DNA from: Crocinitomicaceae bacterium
GTDB lineage: Bacteria > Bacteroidota > Bacteroidia > Flavobacteriales_D > Crocinitomicaceae
Direction of reading: 5' to 3'
DNA: 63,255 nucleotides
Assembly: GCA_029252405.1 (NCBI GenBank)
Contig: JAQXBM010000085.1
Coordinates: forward strand, 1 to 63,255
Part shown: positions 9,800 to 20,138 of the stretch, piece by piece
Position numbering within the stretch: the stretch's first letter is position 1
Layout: every line of letters starts with the position of its first letter
The notes under the pieces: generated by a model
Databases searched by the model: none
What the model was told of the DNA's origin: nothing
What the model saw: only the letters and a program-made list of their open reading frames with translations
Position numbers and translations under genes: made by a program

Positions 9800-10324
9800 A
9801 AAGTTCTTAATTGTAAACGTAATCTTCACACTCTTGTAAATCCCTTCCAAAAACTTCTTCGACTGCAAAGAATATTGAAACTGAACATAAACTCCAGTTG
9901 ATTTCAAAGCTTTATATCCTGCATCAACAACCGCTTGGCGCAATTCTGCTGGAAAAACCATCAACGGCAATGAAGAAACGACAGCATCCTGAGTTGTTTG
10001 TTCTTCCTCTGGAAGATACTTGGCGATATTCTCAGCTGAATCGTGGATGATTCGAACGCGTGGATCGTCAATTCGAGATTTTAGATTTTCATAAAACTCA
10101 TCATTCAACTCAAAGACCAATAGTTTCGCGTCTTTGCGCATGCGTTGCATGATGATGTCAGTAAATACACCTGTTCCAGGTCCCAATTCAACAATTCCCT
10201 TGGCCTTATCGAAATCGATGCTTGCCAGCATTTTTTCACCGAGAAATTTCGTGCTCGGGCTCACTGCACCGACCATTTTACGGTCCTTGAAGAACTGCTT
10301 GAGAAAGTTGCGTTTAGTCGCCAT
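9764..10324 (-). CDS. Class I SAM-dependent methyltransferase, phospholipid N-methyltransferase-like
   Basis: A 186-residue Rossmann methyltransferase with the SAM-binding motif ELGPGTGVFTDIIM near residue 46. An acidic motif II (VFELNDEF) and a motif IV-like SSLPLMVFP follow. The N-terminal FFKDRKMVGAVSPSTKFL segment is typical of PmtA-type phospholipid N-methyltransferases and the related rRNA adenine dimethylase-like group. The substrate is uncertain. The stop codon lies inside the 92-bp tandem repeat, whose unit duplicates the last 11 codons. It is followed on the same strand side by the dihydroorotase-like gene 8 bp upstream, so the two are probably co-transcribed. Confidence 0.75.
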   Translation of the reverse strand: MATKRNFLKQFFKDRKMVGAVSPSTKFLGEKMLASIDFDKAKGIVELGPGTGVFTDIIMQRMRKDAKLLVFELNDEFYENLKSRIDDPRVRIIHDSAENIAKYLPEEEQTTQDAVVSSLPLMVFPAELRQAVVDAGYKALKSTGVYVQFQYSLQSKKFLEGIYKSVKITFTIKNFPPAFVYTCKKK

Positions 10325-10332
10325 CGTGTTAG

Positions 10333-11592
10333 TTAGTGTTTCGTCGCTAATTTAGCGTTATTTATCACTCCAAGAACACGTCCAGTGAGTTCGTTATTCA
10401 CATATGGGCTGTTGAAGGTCGCAGAACAAACCATTGATTTGTCGAAGGTCCATTTCTCAGAAGGTGAGAAGAGGGTTAGATCGGCAGACGATCCTTCTTC
10501 AATGGTATTTGATTCAATGTTAAGAATCTCGCGTGGACCCTTTGATAGGCAGTCGATTACGTCGTTCAATTTGAATTCTGATAAAGCTGTCAGCGATGCG
10601 AAAACAGTTTGAAGTGCAATGTTTCCGTAGGAAGCGTGATCGAATTCTACGTCTTTTTCTTCTTTGTCATTTGGACGGTGATCAGAAACAATCGCGTCGA
10701 TCGTTCCATCTTTCAATCCTTCCCAAAGAGCCGTTCTGTCCGTTTCAAATCTTAGTGGTGGCATGAATTTGAACAAAGAGTCGAATCCGAAGACCGCTTC
10801 TTCGTTGTAAATCAAATGCGAGCTGTGAACATCCGCCGTTACGTTCAATCCTTCGGCTTTTGCCGCTCGAATCAATCGAACACCTTCTGCAGTTGAGATA
10901 CCCGTACAGTGAAGATTTCCACCAGTGTAAGCCAACAAGCGAAGATTGCGCTCTAATTGTATGATTTCTGTAATCGATGGATCCGCTTTCAATCCTGTGC
11001 GAGTTGAGGCCATTCCTTCATTCACCATTCCTTTTCCTGCCAAGGAAGCATCTCTGTTGAATGCAACAATTCGTGCCCCGAAATTCTTCGAGTAGAGCAG
11101 TGCTCGGTACATGATTCCAGAGGAAACTGGCTTCAAATCATCTGAAAAGAGTTGAACTCCGGCCTGATTCATGTCGTACATTTCCGCCAATTGCTCACCT
11201 TTCATTCCTTCAGTGATCGCGCCCATTGGGTAGAGCTTCGTGACATGACCTTCTGATCTGCGTTTGAAGTATTCAATTTGGCTTTTTCCGTCGACTACCG
11301 GTTGTGTGCTTGGGAGAAGTGCGACGTGCGTATATCCTCCTGAGGCACCTGCTTCCAATCCAGATTCAATCGTTTCTTTGTGTTCAAATCCTGGATCGCA
11401 AAAATCAGCTTTCAAATCAACCCAACCTTGAGAAACGTGTAAATCGGCGTGTTCAATAACTTGATCGGCTTCTGCAGTAATTGATGAATCTATCTTAGAA
11501 ATTTGCCCATTTTCAATCAACAAATCCATTCGTTGACCGTTGTGTTTCGAGCTAGAATCAATTATTTGCGCTTGTTTGATGAGAATCTTCAT
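10333..11592 (-). CDS. Dihydroorotase-like amidohydrolase lacking zinc ligands
   Basis: A 419-residue TIM-barrel amidohydrolase of the dihydroorotase family, usually annotated pyrC in Bacteroidota. The start MKILIKQAQ (11592) is chosen over the ATG at 11646 because the longer form would overlap the upstream gene by about 40 bp. The family's HxH zinc motif is replaced by KAD (WVDLKADF), and the His of the HxED region is Asn (AFNRDAS). The HLST-type histidine is Gly (CTGIST). The SDHRPND motif remains. It is therefore probably not a zinc hydrolase. It may be a structural or regulatory paralog of true PyrC, which I do not see in this window. Confidence 0.8.
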   Translation of the reverse strand: MKILIKQAQIIDSSSKHNGQRMDLLIENGQISKIDSSITAEADQVIEHADLHVSQGWVDLKADFCDPGFEHKETIESGLEAGASGGYTHVALLPSTQPVVDGKSQIEYFKRRSEGHVTKLYPMGAITEGMKGEQLAEMYDMNQAGVQLFSDDLKPVSSGIMYRALLYSKNFGARIVAFNRDASLAGKGMVNEGMASTRTGLKADPSITEIIQLERNLRLLAYTGGNLHCTGISTAEGVRLIRAAKAEGLNVTADVHSSHLIYNEEAVFGFDSLFKFMPPLRFETDRTALWEGLKDGTIDAIVSDHRPNDKEEKDVEFDHASYGNIALQTVFASLTALSEFKLNDVIDCLSKGPREILNIESNTIEEGSSADLTLFSPSEKWTFDKSMVCSATFNSPYVNNELTGRVLGVINNAKLATKH

Positions 11593-11605
11593 ACGAGTTG
11601 TTAAA

Positions 11606-13654
11606 CTATTTCCAGAAACGTACCAATAACATTTCAGCGGTGACAAAAATAAGGGTTAAAATGAGAAATAGCTTCCAATAACTGAATGGCTTGTCAATTG
11701 AGAGTTCACCAATCGGCGAATTCACTCCGTCCACAGCCGTGAATGTTACGTTTGTCGCTCCGCGTTCTGAGAATACTTTTTTGATTCCTTCTTCGGATAA
11801 ATAATTGAGTTTCGATTCTTTTCGATGGTAATTCAATGAAAGCGTTCCGAGGTTAGAACTGGCATCGATAGAATAGTTTCCTGCAAATAGCTGCTCGAAT
11901 TTATCAAACTGAGACAAGGAAATGTAAGTAATTCCTGATCGTGATGTCTTTTGAGGAATGAAATCCAATTTGTCTTTGGATAGGTGAATTACTTCTTCGC
12001 CGATATCATCGGCATAAACTGGGTAACTGCTTTCACTTCCAATTGTTAATGCGATTGGTTGACTGCGTTGACTCAATTCGCTCATTCGAAGCACACATGT
12101 CGAGAATAAAGCATCTGAAGCAAATACACCGAAATCTGGATGAATCGAACTGTAGAACATGTATGCCGTTCCTTTTGGTTTCGAATAGGCGAGAAGGGGT
12201 AGCCCATTTTGCATGGTGATCAAAGTCTTGAAATTCGAAGAACTTCCAACCATTGGTTGATATGAACTGACAACACTCGGTAGATTCAATCGTTCACTTT
12301 TGCTTGAAATCACGTCGCGAATAAATGGATCGTCGTAATTCAGGGATTTGATAAGTGTTCCAGAGTTGATTTTACTTCCCATCAATGGCAGATTCAATTC
12401 GCCGAGCAATTGATTCCAAGCGCTTTTTTCTGGAGCCTTTCCTGGGAACAAGCTCAGCGATCCACCATTCTCGTTGAATTCTGTCAAATAGTTGATGACA
12501 CCCGAAGACAAGTTGTTGGCTCCGTTGATGATCACCAAATCTTTGTTTTTGAAGTTGTCAAGTGTGATCGCTGAAATGTTGTTCTCCTCCACGAGGTAGT
12601 AATCTTCTAAATCGAGAACGAGTCGAACATTGTTGATCGCATCTTCACCATTCAAAACGAGTACGTTGGCGTGTTCTTTTACTTCGTATGATAGGTAATA
12701 CGTGTCATCGAAGATCACGTAATCATCAGCGACAGTCACTTTCCCTGTTTTCCAACCTACGGATTTATCAGAGTAAGTCAACGATGTTTCCTTCTTTCCG
12801 TTGGCTGGGATATCTGTGTAGAATGATTTATTGAAACGGTCAACTTTCACGGTGACTTCTACATTTTTTAAATCTTGATCGCTCGTATTGAACAAGCGAA
12901 TATTGAGTTCGTGTTTCTGTCCAACTTTTCGAATCGGAGAGCTGAACCAAACGGAATCAATGAAAATATTCGCTGTTTCCTCAGGAATCAGTTTTACTGG
13001 GTGAAACTCGAAATTACCCAACTTAAGTTCTTCTTTTGATTCTGACGAATGCTTCTGGAAATCTGAAAGGATAACACTTTGCACGAAACTCTCTTCAGCG
13101 CTAATGTCGATTTTCTGAATCGTTTGTTGTTTCCAATCAATGATTTCATCTAGGGAGCGCGTCAACGGAGAGTAATCGATCTTGTCAATTTTGTCAAGAG
13201 CATCAATTCGATTGATTCGACGTTGTTCAATTCCTGACATTTCGTTCGTTCCTACAATGAACTGGGTTCCTTTTGGGCTTTTCTCAACGATGGATTGCGC
13301 CGTTTCCTTTGCCGAAGACAACAATTCTCCTTCCACACCACGCGCTTGCATTGAAAATGAATTATCGATATAGATCATCACGATGTTTTCCTTTTTCAAT
13401 TCCTCAGCATCCGAATTAGGAAAATAAGGTTGTGCAAAAGCAAGAACTAAGCAGCTAAACGCCAACAGTCGAGCGAGTAGAACCAGTAAATGCTTGAGTT
13501 TTTGTGTTGATTTGGTCTGCTGATCAACGTGCTTAACGAATTGCAGACTCGAGAAATAGTGCGTTTTGTATCGCTTAAAATTGAATAAATGAATGAGAAT
13601 CGGGATCAAGAGAACCGCAAATGCCCAAAGAAATTCAGGATACAAAAACTTCAT
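11606..13654 (-). CDS. BatA-domain membrane protein with von Willebrand A-like region
   Basis: A 682-residue membrane protein. The N-terminus ([20 protein letters not shown]) is the BatA / aerotolerance N-terminal domain with two membrane helices (about residues 5-25 and 58-78). A region starting [12 protein letters not shown] resembles a vWA domain, with DNSFSM in place of the DxSxS metal site. A long extracytoplasmic part follows, and a last helix lies near the C-terminus ([17 protein letters not shown]). Related Bat proteins are linked to stress tolerance in Bacteroidota, but the molecular role is unknown. Its stop is 13 bp from the dihydroorotase-like start, so the two are probably one transcript. 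Confidence 0.8.
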   Translation of the reverse strand: MKFLYPEFLWAFAVLLIPILIHLFNFKRYKTHYFSSLQFVKHVDQQTKSTQKLKHLLVLLARLLAFSCLVLAFAQPYFPNSDAEELKKENIVMIYIDNSFSMQARGVEGELLSSAKETAQSIVEKSPKGTQFIVGTNEMSGIEQRRINRIDALDKIDKIDYSPLTRSLDEIIDWKQQTIQKIDISAEESFVQSVILSDFQKHSSESKEELKLGNFEFHPVKLIPEETANIFIDSVWFSSPIRKVGQKHELNIRLFNTSDQDLKNVEVTVKVDRFNKSFYTDIPANGKKETSLTYSDKSVGWKTGKVTVADDYVIFDDTYYLSYEVKEHANVLVLNGEDAINNVRLVLDLEDYYLVEENNISAITLDNFKNKDLVIINGANNLSSGVINYLTEFNENGGSLSLFPGKAPEKSAWNQLLGELNLPLMGSKINSGTLIKSLNYDDPFIRDVISSKSERLNLPSVVSSYQPMVGSSSNFKTLITMQNGLPLLAYSKPKGTAYMFYSSIHPDFGVFASDALFSTCVLRMSELSQRSQPIALTIGSESSYPVYADDIGEEVIHLSKDKLDFIPQKTSRSGITYISLSQFDKFEQLFAGNYSIDASSNLGTLSLNYHRKESKLNYLSEEGIKKVFSERGATNVTFTAVDGVNSPIGELSIDKPFSYWKLFLILTLIFVTAEMLLVRFWK

Positions 13655-13803
13655 GTGTCAAAAATAAGATTTTCTGTGAGGTGAGTGTATCCAAGAGTGC
13701 TAACAAACGCAAATTATTCAAATGACCTTATTGGAAAAGACTCTTGTTCATTTGAAGTTCTCAAAAAGTGAAGATTGTCGTTTGGCCGCTTTCAGTTTAT
13801 TCA

Positions 13804-13843
13804 GCAAAAAAACGGAAAAGCCAAAGAGTTACCTTTGACTTTC
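13804..13843 (-). terminator. Terminator downstream of the 263-residue hypothetical gene
   Basis: On the minus strand an imperfect hairpin (13832-13843 with 13813-13825, 6-base loop) runs into seven T residues (complement of 13804-13810). It lies about 45 bp past the stop of the 13889-14680 gene. It has a wobble and a small asymmetry, so it is moderate in strength. Confidence 0.55.
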
Positions 13844-13888
13844 CCATTGTAAGCTTGCTTAAAACTGTGTTTAAACTATTCCCTTCGA

Positions 13889-14680
13889 CTAGTTACACGG
13901 TAAAAAACCACATTCAGAGTCCGGAGCAATTAATTGCCAAAACACAGTATCATTTGGACTTAGCGTTTTTACGCCAAACGATTCTCCTTTGTTTCCGCTG
14001 TTCCCTGAAATGTTTCCATCTGCTTTACCGTTTATGGAGTAGAACCAGAATACATAGTCATCATCTAACGTATATTGACTTAAGTCAGCTGTGATTGGAT
14101 ACACGCCTAAAGGAATAATCGCTTTCACGTAAGGATTTCCGCCGCTGTCTACCGTTTCATATGGCATAACAGGCGTAGCAAAATAGGTGGCATTTACAGC
14201 GTCATATACTTCTTGAACCGTTGGATTCGGATTGTCAAGTGTAACTGAATATGAAGGCGTATTCCAAGCATAAGGACCTCCAACTCTATCAACATCTGCA
14301 TTTGTTTTACCTGTAAAATCTACTGGGCCCGAAGCTGTGTTGTTTGGGAAGTAGAAGATCATGGAAAAAGTGTAAGAGGCATCAGCAGCATCTGGTTGCG
14401 CCTTTGCATCTTGTGTCATTTTTGATCCCACGTTGTGCAATACATTTTGCAATAATCGTAGCGAACGTCTGTAAGAGCTTAAATGGCGTGAAACAGAATA
14501 GCCGTTTTTCGAATTGTTGCTTAAATGTGCCACGGTTCTTCGGATAACCGAGCGTTCTGCTTTAGTGATCCCATGGTTTTCCTCTGCCTGTATGGGGTCC
14601 TTTAGAAATGCTTTTAAAGCATCATCGTTGTGCATCAACAAACTGATGTAATTCAGTAAGTTGGAATTAGATTTCATCAT
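13889..14680 (-). CDS. Hypothetical protein with helical N-terminal segment and beta-rich C-terminal domain
   Basis: 263 residues, no family recognised. The first ~85 residues are helical and include FLKDPIQAEENHGITKAE. That recalls the helical leader or LigA-like segments (FLxDP...yGLt..E) found on some peptide-maturation precursors and dioxygenase subunits. After a linker (about residues 86-98) comes a ~165-residue domain rich in aromatic and beta-forming residues, with a C-terminal ECGFLPCN cysteine pair. No signal peptide is evident. It is monocistronic with its own terminator. The leader resemblance is an impression, not a proven homology. Confidence 0.7.
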   Translation of the reverse strand: MMKSNSNLLNYISLLMHNDDALKAFLKDPIQAEENHGITKAERSVIRRTVAHLSNNSKNGYSVSRHLSSYRRSLRLLQNVLHNVGSKMTQDAKAQPDAADASYTFSMIFYFPNNTASGPVDFTGKTNADVDRVGGPYAWNTPSYSVTLDNPNPTVQEVYDAVNATYFATPVMPYETVDSGGNPYVKAIIPLGVYPITADLSQYTLDDDYVFWFYSINGKADGNISGNSGNKGESFGVKTLSPNDTVFWQLIAPDSECGFLPCN

Positions 14681-14980
14681 CGTTTTATTTTTTCTTGATT
14701 AAGAACAGGGAAGTTAAGGAGGCTCACTTTCCGTTTCGCACGCACTAATACGCGTGTTATACATTCAGGGGTTTTTACGTGCTTAATTCACTTTTAAAAT
14801 GAATACGGCAACTGTTTGCAATTGGTATGGTATAGAAAGGTTCAATCTAAACCATTAGCTTTGAATACTTTGAAGCTTCAAGAGTGGTTTGATAATGAAA
14901 ATATGTATTATACTCCAGGGCGAGAATTCCCTTGGAGTTACTGGTTCTGCTACTCGTCAAACAGAGTTGAGAAATGTAAT
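14681..14980. other. Intergenic region without clear content
   Basis: About 300 bp between two minus-strand genes. A plus-strand frame at 14816-15112 exists, but it runs into the antisense of TIGR02757 and has no recognisable product. No hairpin terminator or RNA gene was seen. Confidence 0.45.
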
Positions 14981-15724
14981 TCACTCAAAAGCGCCTATCC
15001 CAAACAAGGCGTAATCGTACTTTGCTGGGTCAACCGGATCAAAAGCTTTGAGATTCGTCATCAATTCTTCCAATGCCTTCCAATCGTCTTGTTTGCGTTG
15101 AATCAGTCCTAAATTTCGGGCGTGTCTGCTCGTATGAACATCTAAAGGAATGTACAATTCTGATGTCGGAATGCTTTGCCAAATTCCAAAATCAACGCCT
15201 TGTTTATCATTTCGGACCATCCATCGCAAAAACATGTTGATGCGCTTAGCTGCTGATCCTTTCATTGGATTCGAAATGTGTTTCTCTGAGCGCTTTTCAT
15301 GTTCCGTTTCCAAGAACAATTCACGGAAATTGACAATTCGACCTTTGATTCCTTCTATTTCCGAGTGAGGGGAAAAGGCATTCTCCAATCCGCCATTTTC
15401 GTAGATATTGCGAAGGCTTCGAAAGAAAAAGTCTAAGTCGACAGCATTGAATGTCCTGTGAACGAAGTCCAGTTTACGCGGAGTATAATTCAGAATGAAC
15501 TCGTGAGGATCGTCTTCCATGATTTGAATCAGGCGTTCACCATTATTGATGATGGATTTGCGCTGTCCCCACGCAATTGTTGAGATCAAATAGGAAACAA
15601 TTTCAATGTCCTCTTTCTTGGAAAACCGATGTGGAAGCTGAATCGGATCACTTTCAATGAAAGCACGCGTGTTGTATTGCTCTGATTTGAAGTCGAGGTA
15701 TTCGCGTAATTCTTCGCCTTGCAT
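14981..15724 (-). CDS. TIGR02757 family protein (DUF2400)
   Basis: 247 residues matching the TIGR02757 family, common in Bacteroidota and of unknown biochemical function. Characteristic segments are ISTIAWGQRKSII, FVHRTFNAVDL, MFLRWMVR and PLDVHTSRHARNLGL. The last part resembles helix-hairpin-helix glycosylase folds (DPAKYDYALFGIGAFE). It is flanked by small gaps and appears to be a separate transcription unit. Confidence 0.85.
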   Translation of the reverse strand: MQGEELREYLDFKSEQYNTRAFIESDPIQLPHRFSKKEDIEIVSYLISTIAWGQRKSIINNGERLIQIMEDDPHEFILNYTPRKLDFVHRTFNAVDLDFFFRSLRNIYENGGLENAFSPHSEIEGIKGRIVNFRELFLETEHEKRSEKHISNPMKGSAAKRINMFLRWMVRNDKQGVDFGIWQSIPTSELYIPLDVHTSRHARNLGLIQRKQDDWKALEELMTNLKAFDPVDPAKYDYALFGIGAFE

Positions 15725-15803
15725 TGAATGATTCTTAGATTGAAAAATTTACTGCTGAATATTCGATAATTTGGAGATATTGTAAAGCAAATTAGGGAAA
15801 CAA

Positions 15804-16457
15804 CTACGTTACTATCAAGCCATCCGCAATTTGAATTCTACGATCCGTCATGCCTGCTAATTCCTGGTTGTGTGTCACAATCACGAAAGTCTGATTGAAT
15901 TCATCGCGTAAATCGAAAAACAACTGGTGCAACTCCGTCGAATTCTGACTGTCAAGGTTTCCTGAAGGCTCATCCGCCAAAATAATCTTCGGCTGATTGA
16001 TCAAAGAACGCGCTACAGCAATTCGTTGCTGCTCTCCACCAGAAAGTTCATTCGGTCGGTGAGTGGCACGATTTTCCAATCCAAGCATTCCTAACAATTT
16101 CATCGCTTCTGCCTTCGCATCTCCCATGTTCCGACCTTGAATCAAGGCGGGTAGAATGATGTTTTCAATTGCGTTGAACTCAGGAAGTAACTGATGAAAT
16201 TGGAAAATAAATCCGATGGATTCGTTTCTAAAGGCAGATAATTGGCGTGAACTCAAACTGAACGGATTCGTTCCATTCAAGAGCACTTCGCCAGCATCCG
16301 GCTTATCGAGCGTTCCCAAAATTTGAAGTAAGGTTGTTTTTCCAGCACCAGAAGAACCCACGATCGAAACCACTTCACCTGCAGTAATTTCCAGGTCAAT
16401 TCCTTTCAAGATCTTTAAATCTTCAAATGACTTCGTGATTCCCTTAGCCGTTAACAT
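15804..16457 (-). CDS. lolD: ABC transporter ATP-binding protein, LolD-like
   Basis: A 217-residue ATPase with Walker [10 protein letters not shown], signature [15 protein letters not shown] and Walker [13 protein letters not shown]. It falls in the LolD/MacB/FtsE subgroup, which powers lipoprotein release from the inner membrane or related MacB-type export. No permease is adjacent, so assignment to Lol is by subfamily only. Its ATG lies one base after the ribBA stop, pointing to a two-gene operon. Confidence 0.85.
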   Translation of the reverse strand: MLTAKGITKSFEDLKILKGIDLEITAGEVVSIVGSSGAGKTTLLQILGTLDKPDAGEVLLNGTNPFSLSSRQLSAFRNESIGFIFQFHQLLPEFNAIENIILPALIQGRNMGDAKAEAMKLLGMLGLENRATHRPNELSGGEQQRIAVARSLINQPKIILADEPSGNLDSQNSTELHQLFFDLRDEFNQTFVIVTHNQELAGMTDRRIQIADGLIVT

Positions 16458-16458
16458 C

Positions 16459-17673
16459 TTACTTGTCTATTTTCAATGAGTGGCCCATGCGATCACGCTT
16501 CGTTTTCAAATAGAATTCGTTGTGCTCGTTAGATTCAATTTCCAAAGGAACGTTTTCTACTACTTCCAAGCCGTAACCAACTAATCCGGTACGTTTCGTT
16601 GGATTATTCGACATCAAACGCATTTTTGAAATTCCTAGTGAGCGGATAATTTGCGCTCCAATTCCGTAATCGCGTTCGTCTCCTTTAAATCCGAGCTTCA
16701 AATTCGCTTCGAGCGTATCGTAGCCTTCTTCCTGAAGTTTGTACGCTTTCAATTTATTTGTAAGACCAATTCCACGACCTTCCTGGTTCATGTATACGAT
16801 CAAACCTTTTCCTGCTTCTTCTACCATGCGCATTGAGGTCTCCAACTGAGGCCCGCAATCACAACGGCAAGAACCAAATATGTCTCCCGTCATACATGAT
16901 GAGTGAACACGCACCAAAACTGGCTCGTCTTCATTGAATTCTCCTTTAACGATCGCCAAATGCTCTTTGTCTGAATTCGTTTCTTTAAACAAATGCATGT
17001 CAAAGTTTCCATATTCAGTAGGCATTTTCACGTCGATTATTTTTTCTACTAATGATTCGTTTTGCATTCTGTAAGCGATTAGGTCTTCAATGGAAATCAA
17101 TTTAAGATCAAACTTTTCAGCAATCTTCGCTAATTCAGGTAAACGCGCCATTGAACCATCCTCGTTCAAGATTTCAACAATTACTCCTGCTGGTTCGAAT
17201 CCAGCCATGCGAGCCAAATCAATTGCTGCTTCAGTGTGTCCAGCTCTACGCAAAACTCCACCTTTCTTCGCACGAAGAGGGAAGATGTGACCTGGTTTTC
17301 CTAATTCCTCAGGACGAATATTCGGATCGATTAGTGCTTTTACCGTTTTTGCTCTATCGCTAGCGCTGATACCTGTTGTGCATCCGTGACCGTTTAAATC
17401 AACAGAAACAGTAAATGGTGTTTCGTACGCTGCTGAGTTGCTTTGAACCATCAAATTCAATCCCAATCGGTCGCATTCATCCTCAATAAGAGGTGCGCAA
17501 ACCAGCCCACGACCATGAGTCGCCATGAAATTGATGATTTCAGGTGTGATATTCCGTGCTGCTGTGAGGAAATCTCCCTCGTTCTCACGGTTTTCGTCAT
17601 CCACGACAATGACAACTTTACCATCTTGGATGTCCTTAATGGCTTCTTCTATCGTGTTTAATTTGATTTCCAT
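16459..17673 (-). CDS. ribBA: Bifunctional riboflavin enzyme RibBA
   Basis: 404 residues. The N-terminal half is 3,4-dihydroxy-2-butanone-4-phosphate synthase ([21 protein letters not shown]). The C-terminal half is GTP cyclohydrolase II, with the zinc cysteines in [15 protein letters not shown] and the catalytic segment NQEGRGIGL. Both halves look intact. The start [10 protein letters not shown] (17673) fits the family; the ATG eight codons upstream adds a non-conserved tail. No FMN riboswitch-like leader fits in the short upstream gap. The lolD-like gene follows directly. Confidence 0.94.
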   Translation of the reverse strand: MEIKLNTIEEAIKDIQDGKVVIVVDDENRENEGDFLTAARNITPEIINFMATHGRGLVCAPLIEDECDRLGLNLMVQSNSAAYETPFTVSVDLNGHGCTTGISASDRAKTVKALIDPNIRPEELGKPGHIFPLRAKKGGVLRRAGHTEAAIDLARMAGFEPAGVIVEILNEDGSMARLPELAKIAEKFDLKLISIEDLIAYRMQNESLVEKIIDVKMPTEYGNFDMHLFKETNSDKEHLAIVKGEFNEDEPVLVRVHSSCMTGDIFGSCRCDCGPQLETSMRMVEEAGKGLIVYMNQEGRGIGLTNKLKAYKLQEEGYDTLEANLKLGFKGDERDYGIGAQIIRSLGISKMRLMSNNPTKRTGLVGYGLEVVENVPLEIESNEHNEFYLKTKRDRMGHSLKIDK

Positions 17674-17788
17674 ACGTCTGTTCGACAGTTTCCGCAAATT
17701 TACTGGAAAAATCTAAGTTGAAAGGGAAGAAAAAGGGTTTTCTTTAAACTGATTCTTGATAAGCTATCTACCCGGGTTACTATCTTGG

Positions 17789-18982
17789 TTAGTACTTCGT
17801 GGAATTGATTAATTCTACAAGGCGTTTCGTGGTTTCGCTCCAGTGATGGTTTTGCTCAACAAATGCTCGTGCATTACCTTGAATTTCAGCGTATTTAATT
17901 GAGTCTTGGAATAGCGTTTCTATGGCAGATTTAAATTCTTCGGGAGTAGAAGCAACAAGTATTTCTGAGTTTTCTTTCGTTCCGATTGGATTGTTGGCGA
18001 GGGGAGTAGTAATGCATGGAACACCAATTGCCATGGCTTCTAGAAGTTTATTTTGCATTCCAGTTCCAATCATCATTGGAGCAAGGAAGATCTTGCCAGC
18101 AGCATAAGAGCTTCGAATGTCGTCAACCCATCCAGTAAGTTCAATTTGCGAATTTTCCGCCGCAATGCTTTTCACTTTTTTCGATGGTGATGACCCCGAA
18201 ATTAGCAATGTTTTCTCAGGGAACATCGGTAGGATCTTCTCTGAGATGTAAACAATTGCTTCCACATTAGGAGCATAACTCATATTCCCAACAAACACGA
18301 AGTCGTGGGTTTTCTCTTGTTTCAGCTCTTCAAAGAAACTTTCGTCGATTCCATTGGGAATACACACAATTTCTTGAGAATTCGGGTGCATAATCAACTG
18401 CCGGTCTTGCTTGCTGATGATCGTGCGGTTCTCGAAGAAATCAAACATCAACGATTCGTAGCGTTTCAGGCGCTTTGCTTCCGATTTGAAGATCCATTTT
18501 TTGTGGAATGGCTGTTTTGAAACCCGTCGTTGAATTCCTGCACTGAAGGCATCTTGGTAATCTATGGTCTTCGGGATAGTATGTTCATGCTTAACATATT
18601 CAGACATCCTAATTAGTTGACAGTAAACATGATTAAACGAATCTTCTTTAAGTAGTTGTTTAATTTTATTCTGGCCTTTCGAACTATAAAAGTATCCGAC
18701 TTGATAAGGATTCCCATTCAATGCTGATCGAAAAATGTTCCATCCTTTTTGAAGGAGTGATTGCTGATGAACAATGATTTCAGAGCAATGTTCTTTTACG
18801 ATTTGATAGTGTTCTGAAGCTACTTCATGATTAGTCAAAGCGAACAAGGTAACATCAAAATGCTTGCTCAGTTCTTTTAGTTGATGAAATGCACGCAACT
18901 TGTCTCCTTTCTCGAGCGGATATGGGAATCGCGACACGAGCATGAGTACTTTTTTTCTATGAGTTGCTTTTGAAGATTTCAA
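17789..18982 (-). CDS. Glycosyltransferase family 4-like protein
   Basis: A 397-residue GT-B enzyme. The N-terminal domain begins LMLVSRFPYPLEKGDKLRAF. The C-terminal nucleotide-sugar half has FVGNMSYAPNVEA, TGWVDDIRSSYAAGKIFLAPM and the GTGMQNKLLEAMAIGVPCITT donor-site motif. It overlaps the neighbouring glycosyltransferase by 26 bp, so the pair is co-transcribed. It probably acts in surface polysaccharide or glycolipid synthesis; donor and acceptor are unknown. Confidence 0.85.
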   Translation of the reverse strand: MKSSKATHRKKVLMLVSRFPYPLEKGDKLRAFHQLKELSKHFDVTLFALTNHEVASEHYQIVKEHCSEIIVHQQSLLQKGWNIFRSALNGNPYQVGYFYSSKGQNKIKQLLKEDSFNHVYCQLIRMSEYVKHEHTIPKTIDYQDAFSAGIQRRVSKQPFHKKWIFKSEAKRLKRYESLMFDFFENRTIISKQDRQLIMHPNSQEIVCIPNGIDESFFEELKQEKTHDFVFVGNMSYAPNVEAIVYISEKILPMFPEKTLLISGSSPSKKVKSIAAENSQIELTGWVDDIRSSYAAGKIFLAPMMIGTGMQNKLLEAMAIGVPCITTPLANNPIGTKENSEILVASTPEEFKSAIETLFQDSIKYAEIQGNARAFVEQNHHWSETTKRLVELINSTKY

Positions 18983-20138
18983 CTATGCTTTGACTTATGG
19001 CGTCAATATTATGGTTTTTATCGATATAATTCAGCGCATTTCTCCCAATTTCTTCACGTTTATTCCCATTTGTCGACAATTCAACAATTTGAGAGATGAA
19101 GGCGTCCTTCGATTCAGCAATGGAAATGCAATTACACGATTTGTATTCAATTCCCAATGCGCCAACAGGTGTAGTGATGATGGGAATGCCAATAGACATC
19201 GCCTCTAAAAACTTGATTCGCACTCCAGACGCGGCCTGAATTGGAGAAACGAGTATTCCATGGTTTTTGGCGAAATCATCCACAGAATCGACGAAACCGT
19301 GAACGTGGATACCATTTTCAGTGTCTTCCTGAATGAATTCTTCAGATTTCGATCCAGCAATATGCAACTCCAATTGGGGATTTTTCCTTCTCAAATCGGG
19401 CATCCACTCAATTAGAGTGTTCACTGCTTGTCGGTTGGGCTCCCAGTCCATCATTCCAAGGTGGTAAATGCGGTTGTCAGCAGTTTTGATCTCGTTTGCA
19501 CCGACGTTCATATTTACCGGAATATCCACGATCTTCGTTTTTACTCCAAATGACTTGAACTCGGCTGAATCATCCTTTGAAATGGATAATATTGTCTTCA
19601 CTTCCTTGAGCTTTTGCAACTCAAATCGTTTTAGATCCTTTGCTAGTCGCTTCAAGTACCATTTCTTTATTCCGCTAGCATCTTCAGCATATTGTTCCCA
19701 TAACCTGAACTCGACATTATGCGTTCGAACACCAATCTTCCCGTTAAAAATTGGTTTGATTCCCTCGAGATAAGGCAGAGTGTACAAACTATCAAAGATG
19801 ATTCCGTCAAACGCCTCCTTTTTAATGAGCTCAGTGAGCAGGGCTTCTATCTCACGAAGGTAAAATCGATCTGCGTTGTACGAATTAGAACTGAACAAAG
19901 ATTTTAGTGCAGGAACCATGCTCACGTCCGTATTTACGAAGTAATCAATTGGATTTACACATTCAACCAACTCGGAAGGGAACTTATTCAAATCGAACGG
20001 GTGCTTATTCGTTGAGAGCGTTACGTATTGTACATCGATGTTTGCGTGAAGCAAGCACGAAAGGAATTTCTTACTGGCAAAGCAGCCTCCATCAACTGAC
20101 GGGTAAATCGGCTTCGATGTAAAGTAGAGCAACTTCAT
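18957..20138 (-). CDS. Glycosyltransferase family 4-like protein
   Basis: A 393-residue GT-B glycosyltransferase with the N-terminal LYFTSKPIYPSVDGGCFASKK. The C-terminal donor region is GFVDSVDDFAKNHGILVSPIQ followed by SGVRIKFLEAMSIGIPIITT. It is similar in plan to its neighbour, but the pair does not look like a recent duplication. It overlaps the LptF/G permease gene by four bases (ATGA). Linkage to an LPS-transport permease suggests an outer-membrane glycan role. Confidence 0.85.
   Translation of the reverse strand: MKLLYFTSKPIYPSVDGGCFASKKFLSCLLHANIDVQYVTLSTNKHPFDLNKFPSELVECVNPIDYFVNTDVSMVPALKSLFSSNSYNADRFYLREIEALLTELIKKEAFDGIIFDSLYTLPYLEGIKPIFNGKIGVRTHNVEFRLWEQYAEDASGIKKWYLKRLAKDLKRFELQKLKEVKTILSISKDDSAEFKSFGVKTKIVDIPVNMNVGANEIKTADNRIYHLGMMDWEPNRQAVNTLIEWMPDLRRKNPQLELHIAGSKSEEFIQEDTENGIHVHGFVDSVDDFAKNHGILVSPIQAASGVRIKFLEAMSIGIPIITTPVGALGIEYKSCNCISIAESKDAFISQIVELSTNGNKREEIGRNALNYIDKNHNIDAISQSIVEIFKSNS

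Noticed and set aside
14816-15112. A 98-codon plus-strand frame partly antisense to TIGR02757
   Set aside because: No recognisable product and it overlaps a conserved gene.
17698-17788. FMN riboswitch upstream of ribBA
   Set aside because: The gap is only about 115 bp to the neighbouring gene and shows none of the conserved RFN helices.
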